Below are positions 34,230 to 43,868 of a stretch of DNA of 64,000 nucleotides, one piece after another. The stretch covers positions 180,902 to 244,901 of the forward strand of contig JAGFNQ010002307.1 in the NCBI GenBank assembly GCA_024364735.1, read 5' to 3'. A program made the position numbers and the translations under genes. Position 1 is the first letter of the stretch. Every line of letters starts with the position of its first letter. The notes beneath the pieces are model-generated. The model made no database searches. It saw only the letters and a list, made by a program, of their open reading frames with translations, and had not been told where the DNA came from. The DNA is from Boesenbergia rotunda. Taxonomy: Eukaryota > Streptophyta > Magnoliopsida > Zingiberales > Zingiberaceae.

Positions 34230-34428
34230 CCTAGCGAAGGACTGCTAGGCACTGGCGAAGGAATGCCAGAATGAAAAGCCCTGGCGAAGGACTGCTAGGC
34301 GCCAGGCGAAGGACAGCTTGGGACTGAAGCCCTAGCGAAGGAATGCTAGGCACCGGGCGAAGGATAGCTCGGCATCCAAGACCTGGCAAAGGACCGTCAG
34401 GCAAAAGTCCAACCAGAGGAACGGTTGG
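34230..34428 (+). repeat. Hairpin array in LTR S copy 2
   Basis: Eight 20-nt hairpins, each with 6-nt arms and an 8-nt loop of the type gaaggact, gaaggaat, gaaggaca, gaaggata, aaaggacc or agaggaac. Arms in order: CCTAGC/GCTAGG, ACTGGC/GCCAGA, CCTGGC/GCTAGG, CCAGGC/GCTTGG, CCTAGC/GCTAGG, CCGGGC/GCTCGG, CCTGGC/GTCAGG, CCAACC/GGTTGG. All pair once G-U is allowed, except the outermost pair of the second. Confidence 0.85.
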
Positions 34429-35019
34429 CATCAGGTACACTCTCCCGAGAGGAGTAGGTGAGGACACGTTCCCCGTAGAGGGAACAGTAGGCGTCAGTTT
34501 GACCTAGGGTTCCATTTTGGAGGCCCAAAGTTAGAACCAAGACAGCTAAGGCTGTATAAAATAATAATTTATTATTTTATTGTGTTTTGGACTAACCCTG
34601 AATGCAGGACCGAAGGAACGTGTGGCTGCAGCTCAGAGAGCCTCAAAGGAATGAGGCAATAGCTGACCAGGGCGCCCGGAGTGTCCCGGGCGCCCCCAAG
34701 GTAAACACAAAACACAACAAAGCAAAGACAGCTTCGACAGTTCAACTCCCGGGCGCCCCCGTGCTCCCGGGCGCCCCCGCTGCTCCCGGGCGCCCCCTGC
34801 GCTGCGGGCGCCCCCAGGGCCAGCTACCGAAGCACACCCTCGCGAAGCCAGAAGATAGAAGTTTGACCCGGTCAATCCGGGTGCCCCGAGGGCTCCAGGC
34901 GCCCCGGTCAAACCTGATCCCGAAGGTAAAGGGATCAGATGCTGACCGAGCAAGTTGCGGATCAAACACCACGTGGGGGGGGGGGGGGCGCCCCCGACGT
35001 CCCGGGCGCCCCCAGGCCC

Positions 35020-35027
35020 TATATAAA
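35020..35027 (+). promoter_or_regulatory. TATA box of LTR S copy 2
   Basis: TATATAAA between the GGGCGCCCCC cluster and GGGCCCTCGACCCC; same context as 1172-1179. Confidence 0.65.
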
Positions 35028-36926
35028 GGGCCCTCGACCCCAAGCTTCGAACAACACTTCCAATCAACGCTTCTACGCTCTTCCGCTCTCGCGCCTCGCT
35101 TCGGAAACCTCCCAACTCGAGCCGACGATGTCCCGCTGCTCCGGAAAAGTCAACATTCATCGGACGTCAGTAAAAAGAAGAGCTGTCTTTTTGTTAAGTT
35201 TACTATACTGTATTTGTAAATCAATATTTGTAAACTTTCATTGCGCCTCATATAGAATTGCCCAAAGTAAACGGTCAACGACCGTGGGCCTTGGAGTAGG
35301 AGTCGACCTAGGCTCCGAACCAAGTAAAATTACTGTGTTTGCGTTTGATTGTTTTATTCCGCTGCGTAACTGCTTTTTCTATAAATCTGAACGATTTCCG
35401 ATATTCACCCCCCCCCCTCTATCGGTTTTCTCGATCCAACAACACATATATAATCTTAGCCTTAACGATTGGTTCTGACTTTGGATTTCTCGCGAAACCC
35501 TAGGTTGAACCGAGTTCCCTTCCCGAGGAACGCGCCTTCACCTACTCCTCTTAGGAGAAGTTTGCCAACCGGCTCCTCTGGTTGGACTTTTTCACGATCT
35601 TCCGGATCAGGACTTAGGTGCCCAGTCCACAACCAGGACTTATTGCCCAATTCCATGAACCAGGACTTTGGTGTCCAACCCTCAGCCAGGACTTATTGCC
35701 CAATTCCTCGAACCAGGACTTCGTGTCCAACCCTTGGTCAGGTCTTAGGTGCCCAGCCCTCGGCCAGGACTTATTGCCCAATTCCGCGAACCAAGACTTC
35801 GTACCCAACCCTCGGTCAGGTCTTAGGTGCACAGCCCTCGACTAAGACTTAGTGCCCAATCCATGATCAGGACTTAGTGCCCAATTCCTCGAATCAAGAC
35901 TTATTGTCTAGGTTAACTAGGACTTTTCTTCACCTTGATACGGATTTCTTGACTCACCCTTACCTTGTCTAATATATCACTAACTTAAGCATATTGTTAA
36001 ACATTGAAACACTAGAGGAGGACATAACTGATGCATCTTGCACCAACAATCTCCCTCTTTTCGATGTTTGACAATATCTTTAAGTTAGATTGGATTTAAG
36101 GGTTAAATTTAATCCTTTGGGAGAAATCAAAAAAATTTAGGTTTAATCCTTTGGAAGAAATCAAACAAATTTGGGTTTAATCCTTTGGGAGAAATTGAAA
36201 AATAAATTCTAACTTAAGCTCCTCTTTGTTTAATCCATTGGGAGAAATTGAAAAAAAAATTCTGATTTAAGCTCCTCTCTCCCCCTTTGTCATACATCAA
36301 AAAAAATTACAACAAAACTTGCACCAACAATGAAAATTTATGAAAAAGATGTAACTTCAGCCTTTTTAAAACAATTGCTTTCCTCCTTTTGAAAATACTT
36401 ATATAATTTTTGAAAGCGCGATTTTGAAAACTCTTCCCGTTCGAAAAACTAAGTACTTGCTTTATAATGTATAAAGAAAACACCAAGTACTTAGATTGCA
36501 CATGAATTTCCCTAAGTTTGACACAATCCTAGAAATCTTGTTGATCATAAGAGAATTCCTATGTGTCTTGGGGATTTTTAATTTTTTGAGAATTTTGTTT
36601 TGTAAACATATAATTTTCTTGATTTGGTTTCTTTTCCAGTCTGACATAATCCTAGGAAACCTTGTTAACTACAAGGAAATTTCCCTAAGTGTCTTGGAAA
36701 TTCTCCAAACTCAAGTAAAATTATTTTCAAAAGTGATTCCAAAAGTTAAAAAGATTTTCAAAATAAGCTTTTTTGAAAATGATAGTATAATATCTTCATA
36801 AAGTAATTTTTTTTAAGACAAAAGAAATATGATTTTAAAATGATAGTGTTTTGAAAAGAGAATACTTATGTTTTCAAAATGATTTTGAAAATATACTATA
36901 TGAAAACATAATATTTTAAAATATTT

Positions 36927-37350
36927 AATAGTTCTTTTAATTTGACCTCCCCCTAAACTTGACCAAGTCCTAGGAAGCTTGTTGACTACAAGTGATCTTC
37001 CTCTGAGTCTTAGGGTTTGATTCAAACCAAAAGAATTATGTAATAATTTTGAATGACAATCATCAGAAAATAGTTCTTTTAATTTGACCTCCCCCTAAAC
37101 TTGAGACAGTCCTAGGAAGCTTGTTGACTACAAGTGATCTTCCTCTGAGTCTTAGGGTTTGATTCAAACCAAAAGAATTATCTAATAATTTTGAAACACA
37201 ATCGTCAGAAAATAGAATCAATTTCTTTTGACTTAGACTCCCCCTAAATCTGGCACATCCTAGGAGTTCTTGTAGATCATAAAGAAGACTTCCTATGTGT
37301 TTTTAGGGTTTATCAAAATTAAAAGAGTAGTTAAAACAATTTTGAAAGAC
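36927..37350 (-). repeat. Three tandem copies of a 142-150-bp unit with purine-tract-like core
   Basis: Copies begin near 36927, 37069 and 37215. Each contains, in minus sense, TTTAGGGGGAGG- or GGGGGAGTC-like purines and AACCCTAAGAC. Copies one and two are nearly identical, three is diverged. Confidence 0.8.
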
Positions 37351-37853
37351 CTTTTGAAATGAAGGTATTTGCAGACGTATTTTTGGAAAACTCTTTTGAA
37401 GGACATAATAATACTTTTCGAAAACATATTTTGAAGGATATCATAGGTTTTTGAATTTTTTTTTTCGAAAACATATTTTGAAATGATAACAATTTTTAAA
37501 GCATAAAGTATTTAAAAAATCTGAATTTTTGAAACGAATAAATTTTGAAAAATAACTTTTAAAAGAATAAAAAAAACTCCCCCTGAATCTGACACCATCT
37601 GACTCTATCTAGGTGTCTTAAGGGACTTTAGTGTTGACCTAAAAGGTTTGTGTCTAAGTGTTTAGGTCAACAAATTTTTTGAAAAGATATAATTTTTGAA
37701 AATGTATTATATATATAAGCAATCCGGCAAATATGAAACTCATAAAAACATTATTATGTTGAAACGTTATTTTGAAAAATAGATTTTTAGAAAAATATCC
37801 TAAAGATTTTGAAAATATTTTTGAAAAACATCTGTCAATTAATTATTCATTAA

Positions 37854-37921
37854 CATCTCACCCATTCTAAATGTCTCAGTACAAGCAAGCATGATTGCCT
37901 TATGGGTGTATTGTGAGATGC
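37854..37921 (-). other. Conserved stem-loop, copy in element D
   Basis: Arms CATCTCAC and GTGAGATG, with a second helix CCCAT/ATGGG after a 5-6 nt bulge. Homologous to 44523-44582, 47979-48036 and 57445-57506. Confidence 0.75.
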
Positions 37922-38639
37922 TTGAGTAATTTTTCTCTATTTATTTATAGACTTGTTGACCTTAAGTTAGATTTGAGTTTAATCAATTTGTAAGTTAAAA
38001 GTAGATTTCGATAATCGGCTTCTAGGTCTTGGTGAGGCACAAAGGCCTTCTTTGGCCGTAGTCTTATTGGATCATCAACCCTTTCCTTAGACAAAGTCTT
38101 TTAAAGAAATAATACCTTTACTCTACTCTTTGAAAAAACTCTGGTCTAACTAGTCTAGGATGAGGCGAGGTAGTTTCTGCTAGTTCCACTTAGCTAGGCC
38201 AAGTTTCCCTAACGTACTATCATCTCGCCCCGCCCTGGTACTAGGTTAGGCAAGTATCAACTAGTCTTTTTCCTATCTAACCGTTCTAAATCATGCAGAA
38301 AATTAAACATGAATGACATGGCAGATATATAAAAAGAATTAACAGATGCATGTACATGACATTTATGGATGATTCAATCAAGTCAAAACATTTTAATTAA
38401 GTTTCTAATAATGTATCAAATTCCCGATTTGATACATATCGTGTGCACCTGCGAATATGCCAATCCACTTTGACATATTTAATTTTATTAAATTGATTGT
38501 TGCGATTGGGTAAAATTTTATTTAATTTCATAATTAAGGGTATTTAATTGGAATTTTAGTTCGTGGATTGAGTTTGAATTAAGGATTTAAGTTTGAAATT
38601 GAGTTATTAATGACTAATTAGAAATCAATTAAGGTTGAA

Positions 38640-38965
38640 ATTATTAATTAAGGTTGACATTATTAAGAGTTAATTAGAGTTAAAATTGATTAAGGATTAA
38701 TTAAAGTTAAAATAATTAAGGATTAATTAAAGTTAAAATAATTAAGGATTACTTAAAGTTAAAATAATTAAGTATTAATTAAAGTTAAAATAGTTAAGGA
38801 TTAAAAATAATTAGGGATTAATTAAAGTTAAAATAGTTAAGGATTAAAAATAATTAGGGATTAATTAAAGTTAAAATAATTAAGTATTAATTAAAGTTAA
38901 AATAGTTAAGGATTAAAAATAATTAGGGATTAAATTAATTAAGATTTAATTAAGGTTGTTAAGAT
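38640..38965. repeat. AT-rich tandem repeat (ATTAAAGTTAAAATAATTAAGG type)
   Basis: Roughly a dozen units of 22-30 bp, with a higher-order unit near 60 bp in the right half (GGATTAAAAATAATTAGGG). Confidence 0.9.
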
Positions 38966-38983
38966 TTAATTTGGTTTGAGTTA

Positions 38984-39567
38984 TCAATTAGATTTCAAAA
39001 ATTCTGGGTTAAATAATAGTTGTGGGTCTAACTGCATCATTTTCATTAATTCAAAAATATCTGAATTATCTACTATTTCTTTTTCATTTAATTTTTCAAG
39101 TTTATCTAATACTTCTGCTTTATTTGAATTTTTGTAGACTTTATTAAGTGTAGCATTCTAAGAAATTCTTCTTCCTCCTCATCCTCATCATCAGAATTAT
39201 ATTCTTCTACATTATCATAGTAGGTAGAATAGTTTTTAGGGCTGTTAATTAATGTTTCATAATTAACCTCAAGATTATCCAAAAAATTATTAATTAAATC
39301 TTCATCATTATTTAAAGAGGTTTCTAAATTATCAAGATTATTTTTAGATTTATTCGAAGGATCATTAAGATTATCTTGAAAATTATTACTATCATCAGAA
39401 AAATTATTATCATCTTTGACATTTTCAAAATTATCACTAATATCATTATCATCCTTAATATTATAGTTATTAATATTGTCATTCTTAGCATTTTCAGAAA
39501 TATTAGAAATAAAGAGATTATTAATTTTAATTTCATCATTATCAACAATATTATGAGAAATATCCAT
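38984..39567 (-). pseudogene. AT-rich, Asn/Asp-rich decayed coding region of unknown origin
   Basis: An open frame from 39567 to 39106 is dominated by Asn, Asp, Ser, Leu and Ile, with short repeats of the NNFxDNL type, and ends in an acidic run (DDEDEEEEE) followed by FLRMLHLIKS. After a probable frameshift near 39130, coding-like sequence continues to a stop at 38984-38986 in another frame. Further upstream (39690-39780) another coding-like stretch is cut by element A. It fits none of the gag or pol proteins in this window. Composition could suggest a viral or otherwise foreign source, but nothing decides it. Confidence 0.45.
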
Positions 39568-39783
39568 TAAAGTATTATTATCCTTAACATTATCAGATAA
39601 AATATTAGAATTAATTCTAAAAATTATTGCATTGATATCAAAGATTAACGAATTAATGGTTGATATTTTACTATTGTCTATATTTGTAGTTAGTCATGTA
39701 ACATATTAAGTTGACTATGCAAAAAGTCTAATTTATCAGAAAAATTATCTAAATTATCAGCATGCTTGAAAAACTGTGCAAAA

Positions 39784-41057
39784 TGTTGGTGTCGAATGCA
39801 CCAAAGTCAAACTTGTGTTTTGATAATAGCAAAGGGTTTAGAAGTTAAGGTTTTATTGTGATCTAACAATGCTAGTCAAGTGTGCAGGAAAAGTCCTAGG
39901 TATACTAGTCACGAAGTTCTGGTTCTAAGAATTGGGCAATAAGACTTGGCCGCGGGCTGGGCACCTAAGTCCTGACATAAGGCTAGGCAATAAATCCTGG
40001 TCGTGGACTTAGCACCGAAGACCTGGTGAGTGAAGCTGGGCAATAAGTCCTGGTCGTAGACTGGGCACCGAAGACCTGGTGAGTGAAGCTGGGCAATAAG
40101 TCCTGGTCGCGGACTGGGCACGAAGACCTGATCCTGGGGATTGGGCAAAAGTCCAACCGGAGGAACCGGTTGGCAAAAAGGTAAACTCTCCTAAGAGGAG
40201 TAGGTGAGGACGCGTTCCCCGTAGGAGGGAACACTAGGCATCGGTTCAACCTAGGGTTCCATTTCGGAAGCCCAAAGTCAGAACCAGGACAGCTCAGGCT
40301 GTTAAACTATGCTTAACTTATATCATTTATATGTTATTTGTGTTTTGGAACTAACCCTGGTTGTAGGAACAAAGGGATGAATGTTTCTACTCCCAGGCGC
40401 CTGAATGAGGTCAGGCATCTGTTTGATCAGGCGCCTGTGTTGATACATGCGCCCCAGACATGAGTATTTCTAAGCCAACTCGAAGCAAGCATCCACGTCA
40501 GCATATGAGGCGCTTGTGTTCATACAGGCGCCCCAGTCAGCTCAGGCTCCCCATTTGAAGGGATTAGCGCTAGCCAAGTCTGCGGATTGAGGTTCGCGCA
40601 GAATGGGCCACGTGTCAGGCGCCCCCTTCAACACAGGCGCTCTAGCCATGACTATATAAAGGGGTTCATCCCCTTGCTTCTTAACACAACTTCTTTCTAC
40701 GAATTCTTTCAAGCGCTTTGCTCCAAATGCTCCATGATCAAGACTCAAGCCCCAACGACGACCCGCGGCTCCGACATTCAAATTTCTCCGGTCGTTGGTA
40801 TAACCTTTTTTTATTAAGTGCTGTACTTTAATTCTATATTCGAACTTCAAGTTGTAATAATTTTACGCAATATAAAATTGCCCATCGTAAACGGTCAAAG
40901 ACCGTGGGCCTTGGAGTAGGAGTCGATCGCGACTCCGAACCAAGTAAAAACAAACGTGTTAGCATTGATTTGTTTTTTCGCTGCGCAATTACTCTAAGTT
41001 TTTCGAAAAATTTGTCGATCTATATTCACCCCCCTCTATCGATTCTAAACGATCGCA
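39784..41057 (+). repeat. 5' LTR of element A
   Basis: TGTTGGTGTCG to GATCGCA, 1274 bp. The first 200 bp match the 3' LTR at 49385. Contains G-U-rich hairpin units with arms like CCTGGT/ACTGGG (39910-40170), CAGGCGCCTG palindromes (40394-40640) and TATATAAA. The final CA is inferred because the second copy is incomplete. Confidence 0.8.
40653..40660 (+). promoter_or_regulatory. TATA box of LTR A
   Basis: TATATAAA followed by GGGG, immediately downstream of the GGCGCC palindrome cluster. Confidence 0.6.
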
Positions 41058-41061
41058 TAAG

Positions 41062-41073
41062 TGGTATCAGAGC
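41062..41073 (+). promoter_or_regulatory. Primer-binding site of element A
   Basis: TGGTATCAGAGC, initiator tRNA-Met complement, four bases after the inferred LTR end. Confidence 0.9.
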
Positions 41074-41277
41074 GGGTGGCTCAAATCTGGTGCAACCACC
41101 AGTTGAGCATTTTTTTCAGATTTTTTGAATTTTAATATTTTTTCGTTCGTAATTTTCTCGTTAATCGAGGTTGGTGCAACACCACTCGATTTTTTTTATT
41201 ACTCTTTTCTGCCGCACTACTAATCTAAGACTTAGTCTTGGGACAAGTTTTTTGTAAATTTTTTTCAGTTTAATTAA

Positions 41278-42111
41278 ATGCCCATGCAAGAGGGATACAA
41301 CACCGTCATACCACCTCTCTTCTCCGGAGAAGATTTCTCCTATTGGAAGAGTAAGATGGAGGTCCACCTGAAAACTCAGGTGGACATATGGATCATCATC
41401 CAGTCCGGACTGGAGATACCCAAAAAAGCACAAGTCGAGGTGCAAGGCTACACTGAGTGGGATGGTCCACTCAAGAAGAAGATCGAGGCCGACGCTAAAG
41501 CTACACAGACACTACAATGCGCCCTGATGAAAGATGAGTTGAACTGTGTCGGACCCTTCAGCAGCGCGAAGGAACTTTGGAACAAGCTCATCGAATTGCA
41601 CGAAGGTACATCTGATACGTGAATCAGCAAAAGAGATCCGTTACTCAACAGACTCTACACGATAAAGATGCACGACGACGAATCAGCAACACAGCTCCAT
41701 GCAATGATCCAGGAGCTAATGAACGGGTTGCACACAATAGGTCATAAGGTCGAAAATCGTGACCTAATAAGGTATACCTTAAACTCATTCCCGAGAAACA
41801 CACTGTGGGTATCTATGGTGGATGCCTACAAGGTTTCCAGGAATCTTTCTGAAATAAAATTAGATGAATTGTTTTCTTAGTTAGAATTACATGAACAAAC
41901 TAATACTGCATTGATCGAGAAGAGTATTGCGTTTGTTGCAGGTAAAACTCAAGGAAGAACTCATAAAAAGAAGATTCAACCAGTACTCAAGTCCGACTCA
42001 GACTCGGAATCTGACGACGATGAAGGGGATCGTCCAAAACTGGTCCGGATAGCTCGCGACTACTATAAGGAGCTCAAAAACCAAACAAACAAGAAGAAGT
42101 CAAGTAAGAAG
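41278..42111 (+). pseudogene. gag: gag of element A, N-terminal half
   Basis: MPMQEGYNTVIPPLFSGEDF then SYWKSKMEVHLKTQVD, the copia gag opening, closely parallel to gag C at 52533. Further motifs: AKELWNKLIELHEGTSDT, VENRDLIRYTLNSFPRNTLW and MVDAYKVSRNLSEIKLDELF. Stops at 41620-41622 and 41878-41880. Then a Ser/Asp-rich segment and KKSSKK, where the reading is cut at 42111 by an inserted LTR. Confidence 0.88.
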
Positions 42112-43122
42112 TGTTAGATCGTGTTCGTCAAGCTAGAGGGGGGTGAATAGCTTTCGTCGATTTTCTTCTTCCTACACGTGTTAGCTAGCGCAAGCGGAAA
42201 ACTAAACAATAAACTAAACAATGCTAACACGTTACCGTTTACGTGGTTCGGAGATGACGCTTCTACTCCACGGTTGTCCGTAAGGTGGACGATCCCTTGA
42301 TCCTTCGGTGGATCACTCCCCGGATGCCCTCTGGCTAGATCGTGTAGCTCCTTGTGGGTGGAGAAACCTCGCCACAAACTTGGACACACTTCTGAGCACC
42401 AAAGACTACTAATGAGCTCTAACCAAGCTCATTTCGTCAAGAGCTCCCAGCCCAAACCGAGTTCTCTTAAATAGAACTCAAAGCTGAAACCAGCCACTAC
42501 CAGTCAACTGCCCTAAGGGCAGTCGACTACCCCCACTCAAACTCGACCGTTGCAAGCCTCAACGTTCAAATTTTGGCTGCTACCAGTCGACTGCCCCTAT
42601 AGCAGTCGATTGATTTTTCTGCCCCTTTTATCAGTCGACTGCCTGGGGCCTAGTCGACTGCTACCTAGGTTTTTCCCTTTCCGAGTATAATTTCTCTCAG
42701 CACTCGACCCCTAGGATTTCCCGAGTACATTCCCTCAGCACTCGACCCCTCACAACTCAGCTGAATCTTCACCAGCAGCCTCGATCTGTTGCCTTCGCGC
42801 CCTCTTCATCTTCGGCCCTCGTCCCTCAGATACGCACACAAGCCTCCAGCTTGCCTCCATGTCATCCTTCACGTACACCTTGAAGTCTGCATCCCTCGGC
42901 TCATCATCCCTGTTATCAATGGTCCCTCGGGTGCACACAAGCCCACGGCTTGCCTCCATGCCACCCTTCACCATACCCAAAACCACTCAGCTAAGTCCAT
43001 GCGTATCCTACAAGACCTGCATGCTCCAATACACATATCAAAACACAAGGGTAAACCTAACTTAAACCCTTTGCCCAAACATCAAAACACATGGTCACTC
43101 CGGACCATAGATTGCCCTAATA
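42112..43122 (-). mobile_element. Solo LTR of an E-related family inside gag A
   Basis: 1011 bp from TGTTAGATCG to GCCCTAATA. Word order, the AGAGGGGGGTGAATAGC motif, three worn CAGTCGACTG hairpins (42499-42665) and the GGACCATAGATTGCC end match LTR E. The flanks are AGAAG and GGAAG, a duplication with one mismatch. The terminal changes relative to E are mostly transitions, as expected for methylated repeats. Gag A resumes right after it. Confidence 0.8.
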
Positions 43123-43868
43123 GGAAGAAGGAAGATCCATCTGAACCCTTGACGAACCAGAAGAGCAAGGTTAACATCACCTGCTACGAGTGCAACAAGA
43201 AGGGACACTTCATATCAGAGTGCCCCAACCTAAAGGAGAACAAGACGACTCGAAAGAAGAAGGCTCTTCATGCCACCTAGGACGAATCATCCTCCGAAGA
43301 AGAAGAAGAAGCGCCTCACTCGAATCTCCTTGCTTTGACTGCCTCGGAGGACATCGACTTCAGAACAGAATCGGAACCAGACGAGGACATCAGCACCGGA
43401 AAGCTCTCCATCTCGGAGGACGGATAAATCACGGTAAGAGGTTATCCAGAATCTGAATTGTATGATTTAATTTCTTACATGTCACGTAAATTGGCGAAAG
43501 CCAACATCCGGGTTGAAACCCTCCGACAGGAAGTCAAACTCTTGAAGGAGGAAGTCAACTCGAGTTCCTTGACCAAGTCAACTCAAGAAGGAAACTCAAC
43601 TCAAGTTCAAAAGCTTGAGGAAGAGAATTCCTCCTTGAAAACTTAAGTCAAGAAACTCAGAGTTGCCTTAGAACGATTCACTTTGGGTTCCAAGAATCTT
43701 GACATGATTCTTGGAAAATAGAAGTCTGTTCTCAATCGATCCGGACTAGGCTATCGAACCAAATCGCGACAATGGTCTTACTATTCCGTATTGAACCAAC
43801 CTAGAACCCGAGTCCAAGCATGGGTCCCAAAGCTATGTTTGAATAAAAAAGCTAGACCAAACCAGTAT
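43123..43868 (+). pseudogene. gag: gag of element A, C-terminal half
   Basis: Continues the frame broken at 42111: KKEDPSEPL, then zinc knuckle CYECNKKGHFISEC at about 43180-43222, an acidic segment, a coiled-coil stretch (LAKANIRVETLRQEVKLLKE) and the gag-end motif VLNRSGLGYRTK with TRVQAWVPK. Stops at 43278-43280, 43425-43427, 43644-43646 and 43719-43721. The same end motif is seen in gag C (YNRAGIGYHPK). Confidence 0.85.

Larger units (their letters stand above)
34116..35441 (+). mobile_element. Solo LTR, family S, copy 2
   Basis: 1326 bp, TGTTGGTGCAG to CGATCCAACA, with perfect 5-bp duplications ACACA (34111-34115, 35442-35446). It is inserted in the family-B LTR, whose sequence joins cleanly across it. 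In order: hairpin array, GGCGCC-rich segment, TATATAAA, leader, C-rich motif near the end. Same family as 762-2169. Confidence 0.93.
33323..36048 (-). repeat. Family-B LTR in reverse orientation (3' LTR of element D)
   Basis: TGTAGGACC at left and GCACCAACA at right. In minus sense it starts TGTTGGTGCAAGATGCATCAG, matching the family-B LTR at 49586. On its right the minus-strand sequence is a purine tract (AAAAGAGGGAGA), so it is the 3' LTR of a minus-strand element. Solo LTR S (34116-35441) is nested in it. Without S it is about 1395 bp. The segment 35580-35900 carries repeated CCAGGACTTATTGCCCAA-like units. Confidence 0.85.
36049..38300 (-). mobile_element. Interior remnant of minus-strand element D
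   Basis: In minus sense this follows a gag-pol spacer and leads to the purine tract and LTR at 36048. The segment 37990-38260 is clearly alike to the non-coding gag-pol spacer of element A (44077-44345), and 37854-37921 is the stem-loop found in A and C. Pol itself is missing, so D is a deletion derivative. The rest is AT-rich non-coding 3' region with repeated purine-tract-like GGGGGAG. Confidence 0.7.

Noticed and set aside
34230..34428. CRISPR-like array of short repeats with variable parts
   Set aside because: The repeats are hairpins in an LTR with TG...CA ends and target duplications in plant DNA. There are no cas genes, and the variable parts are paired arms, not spacers.
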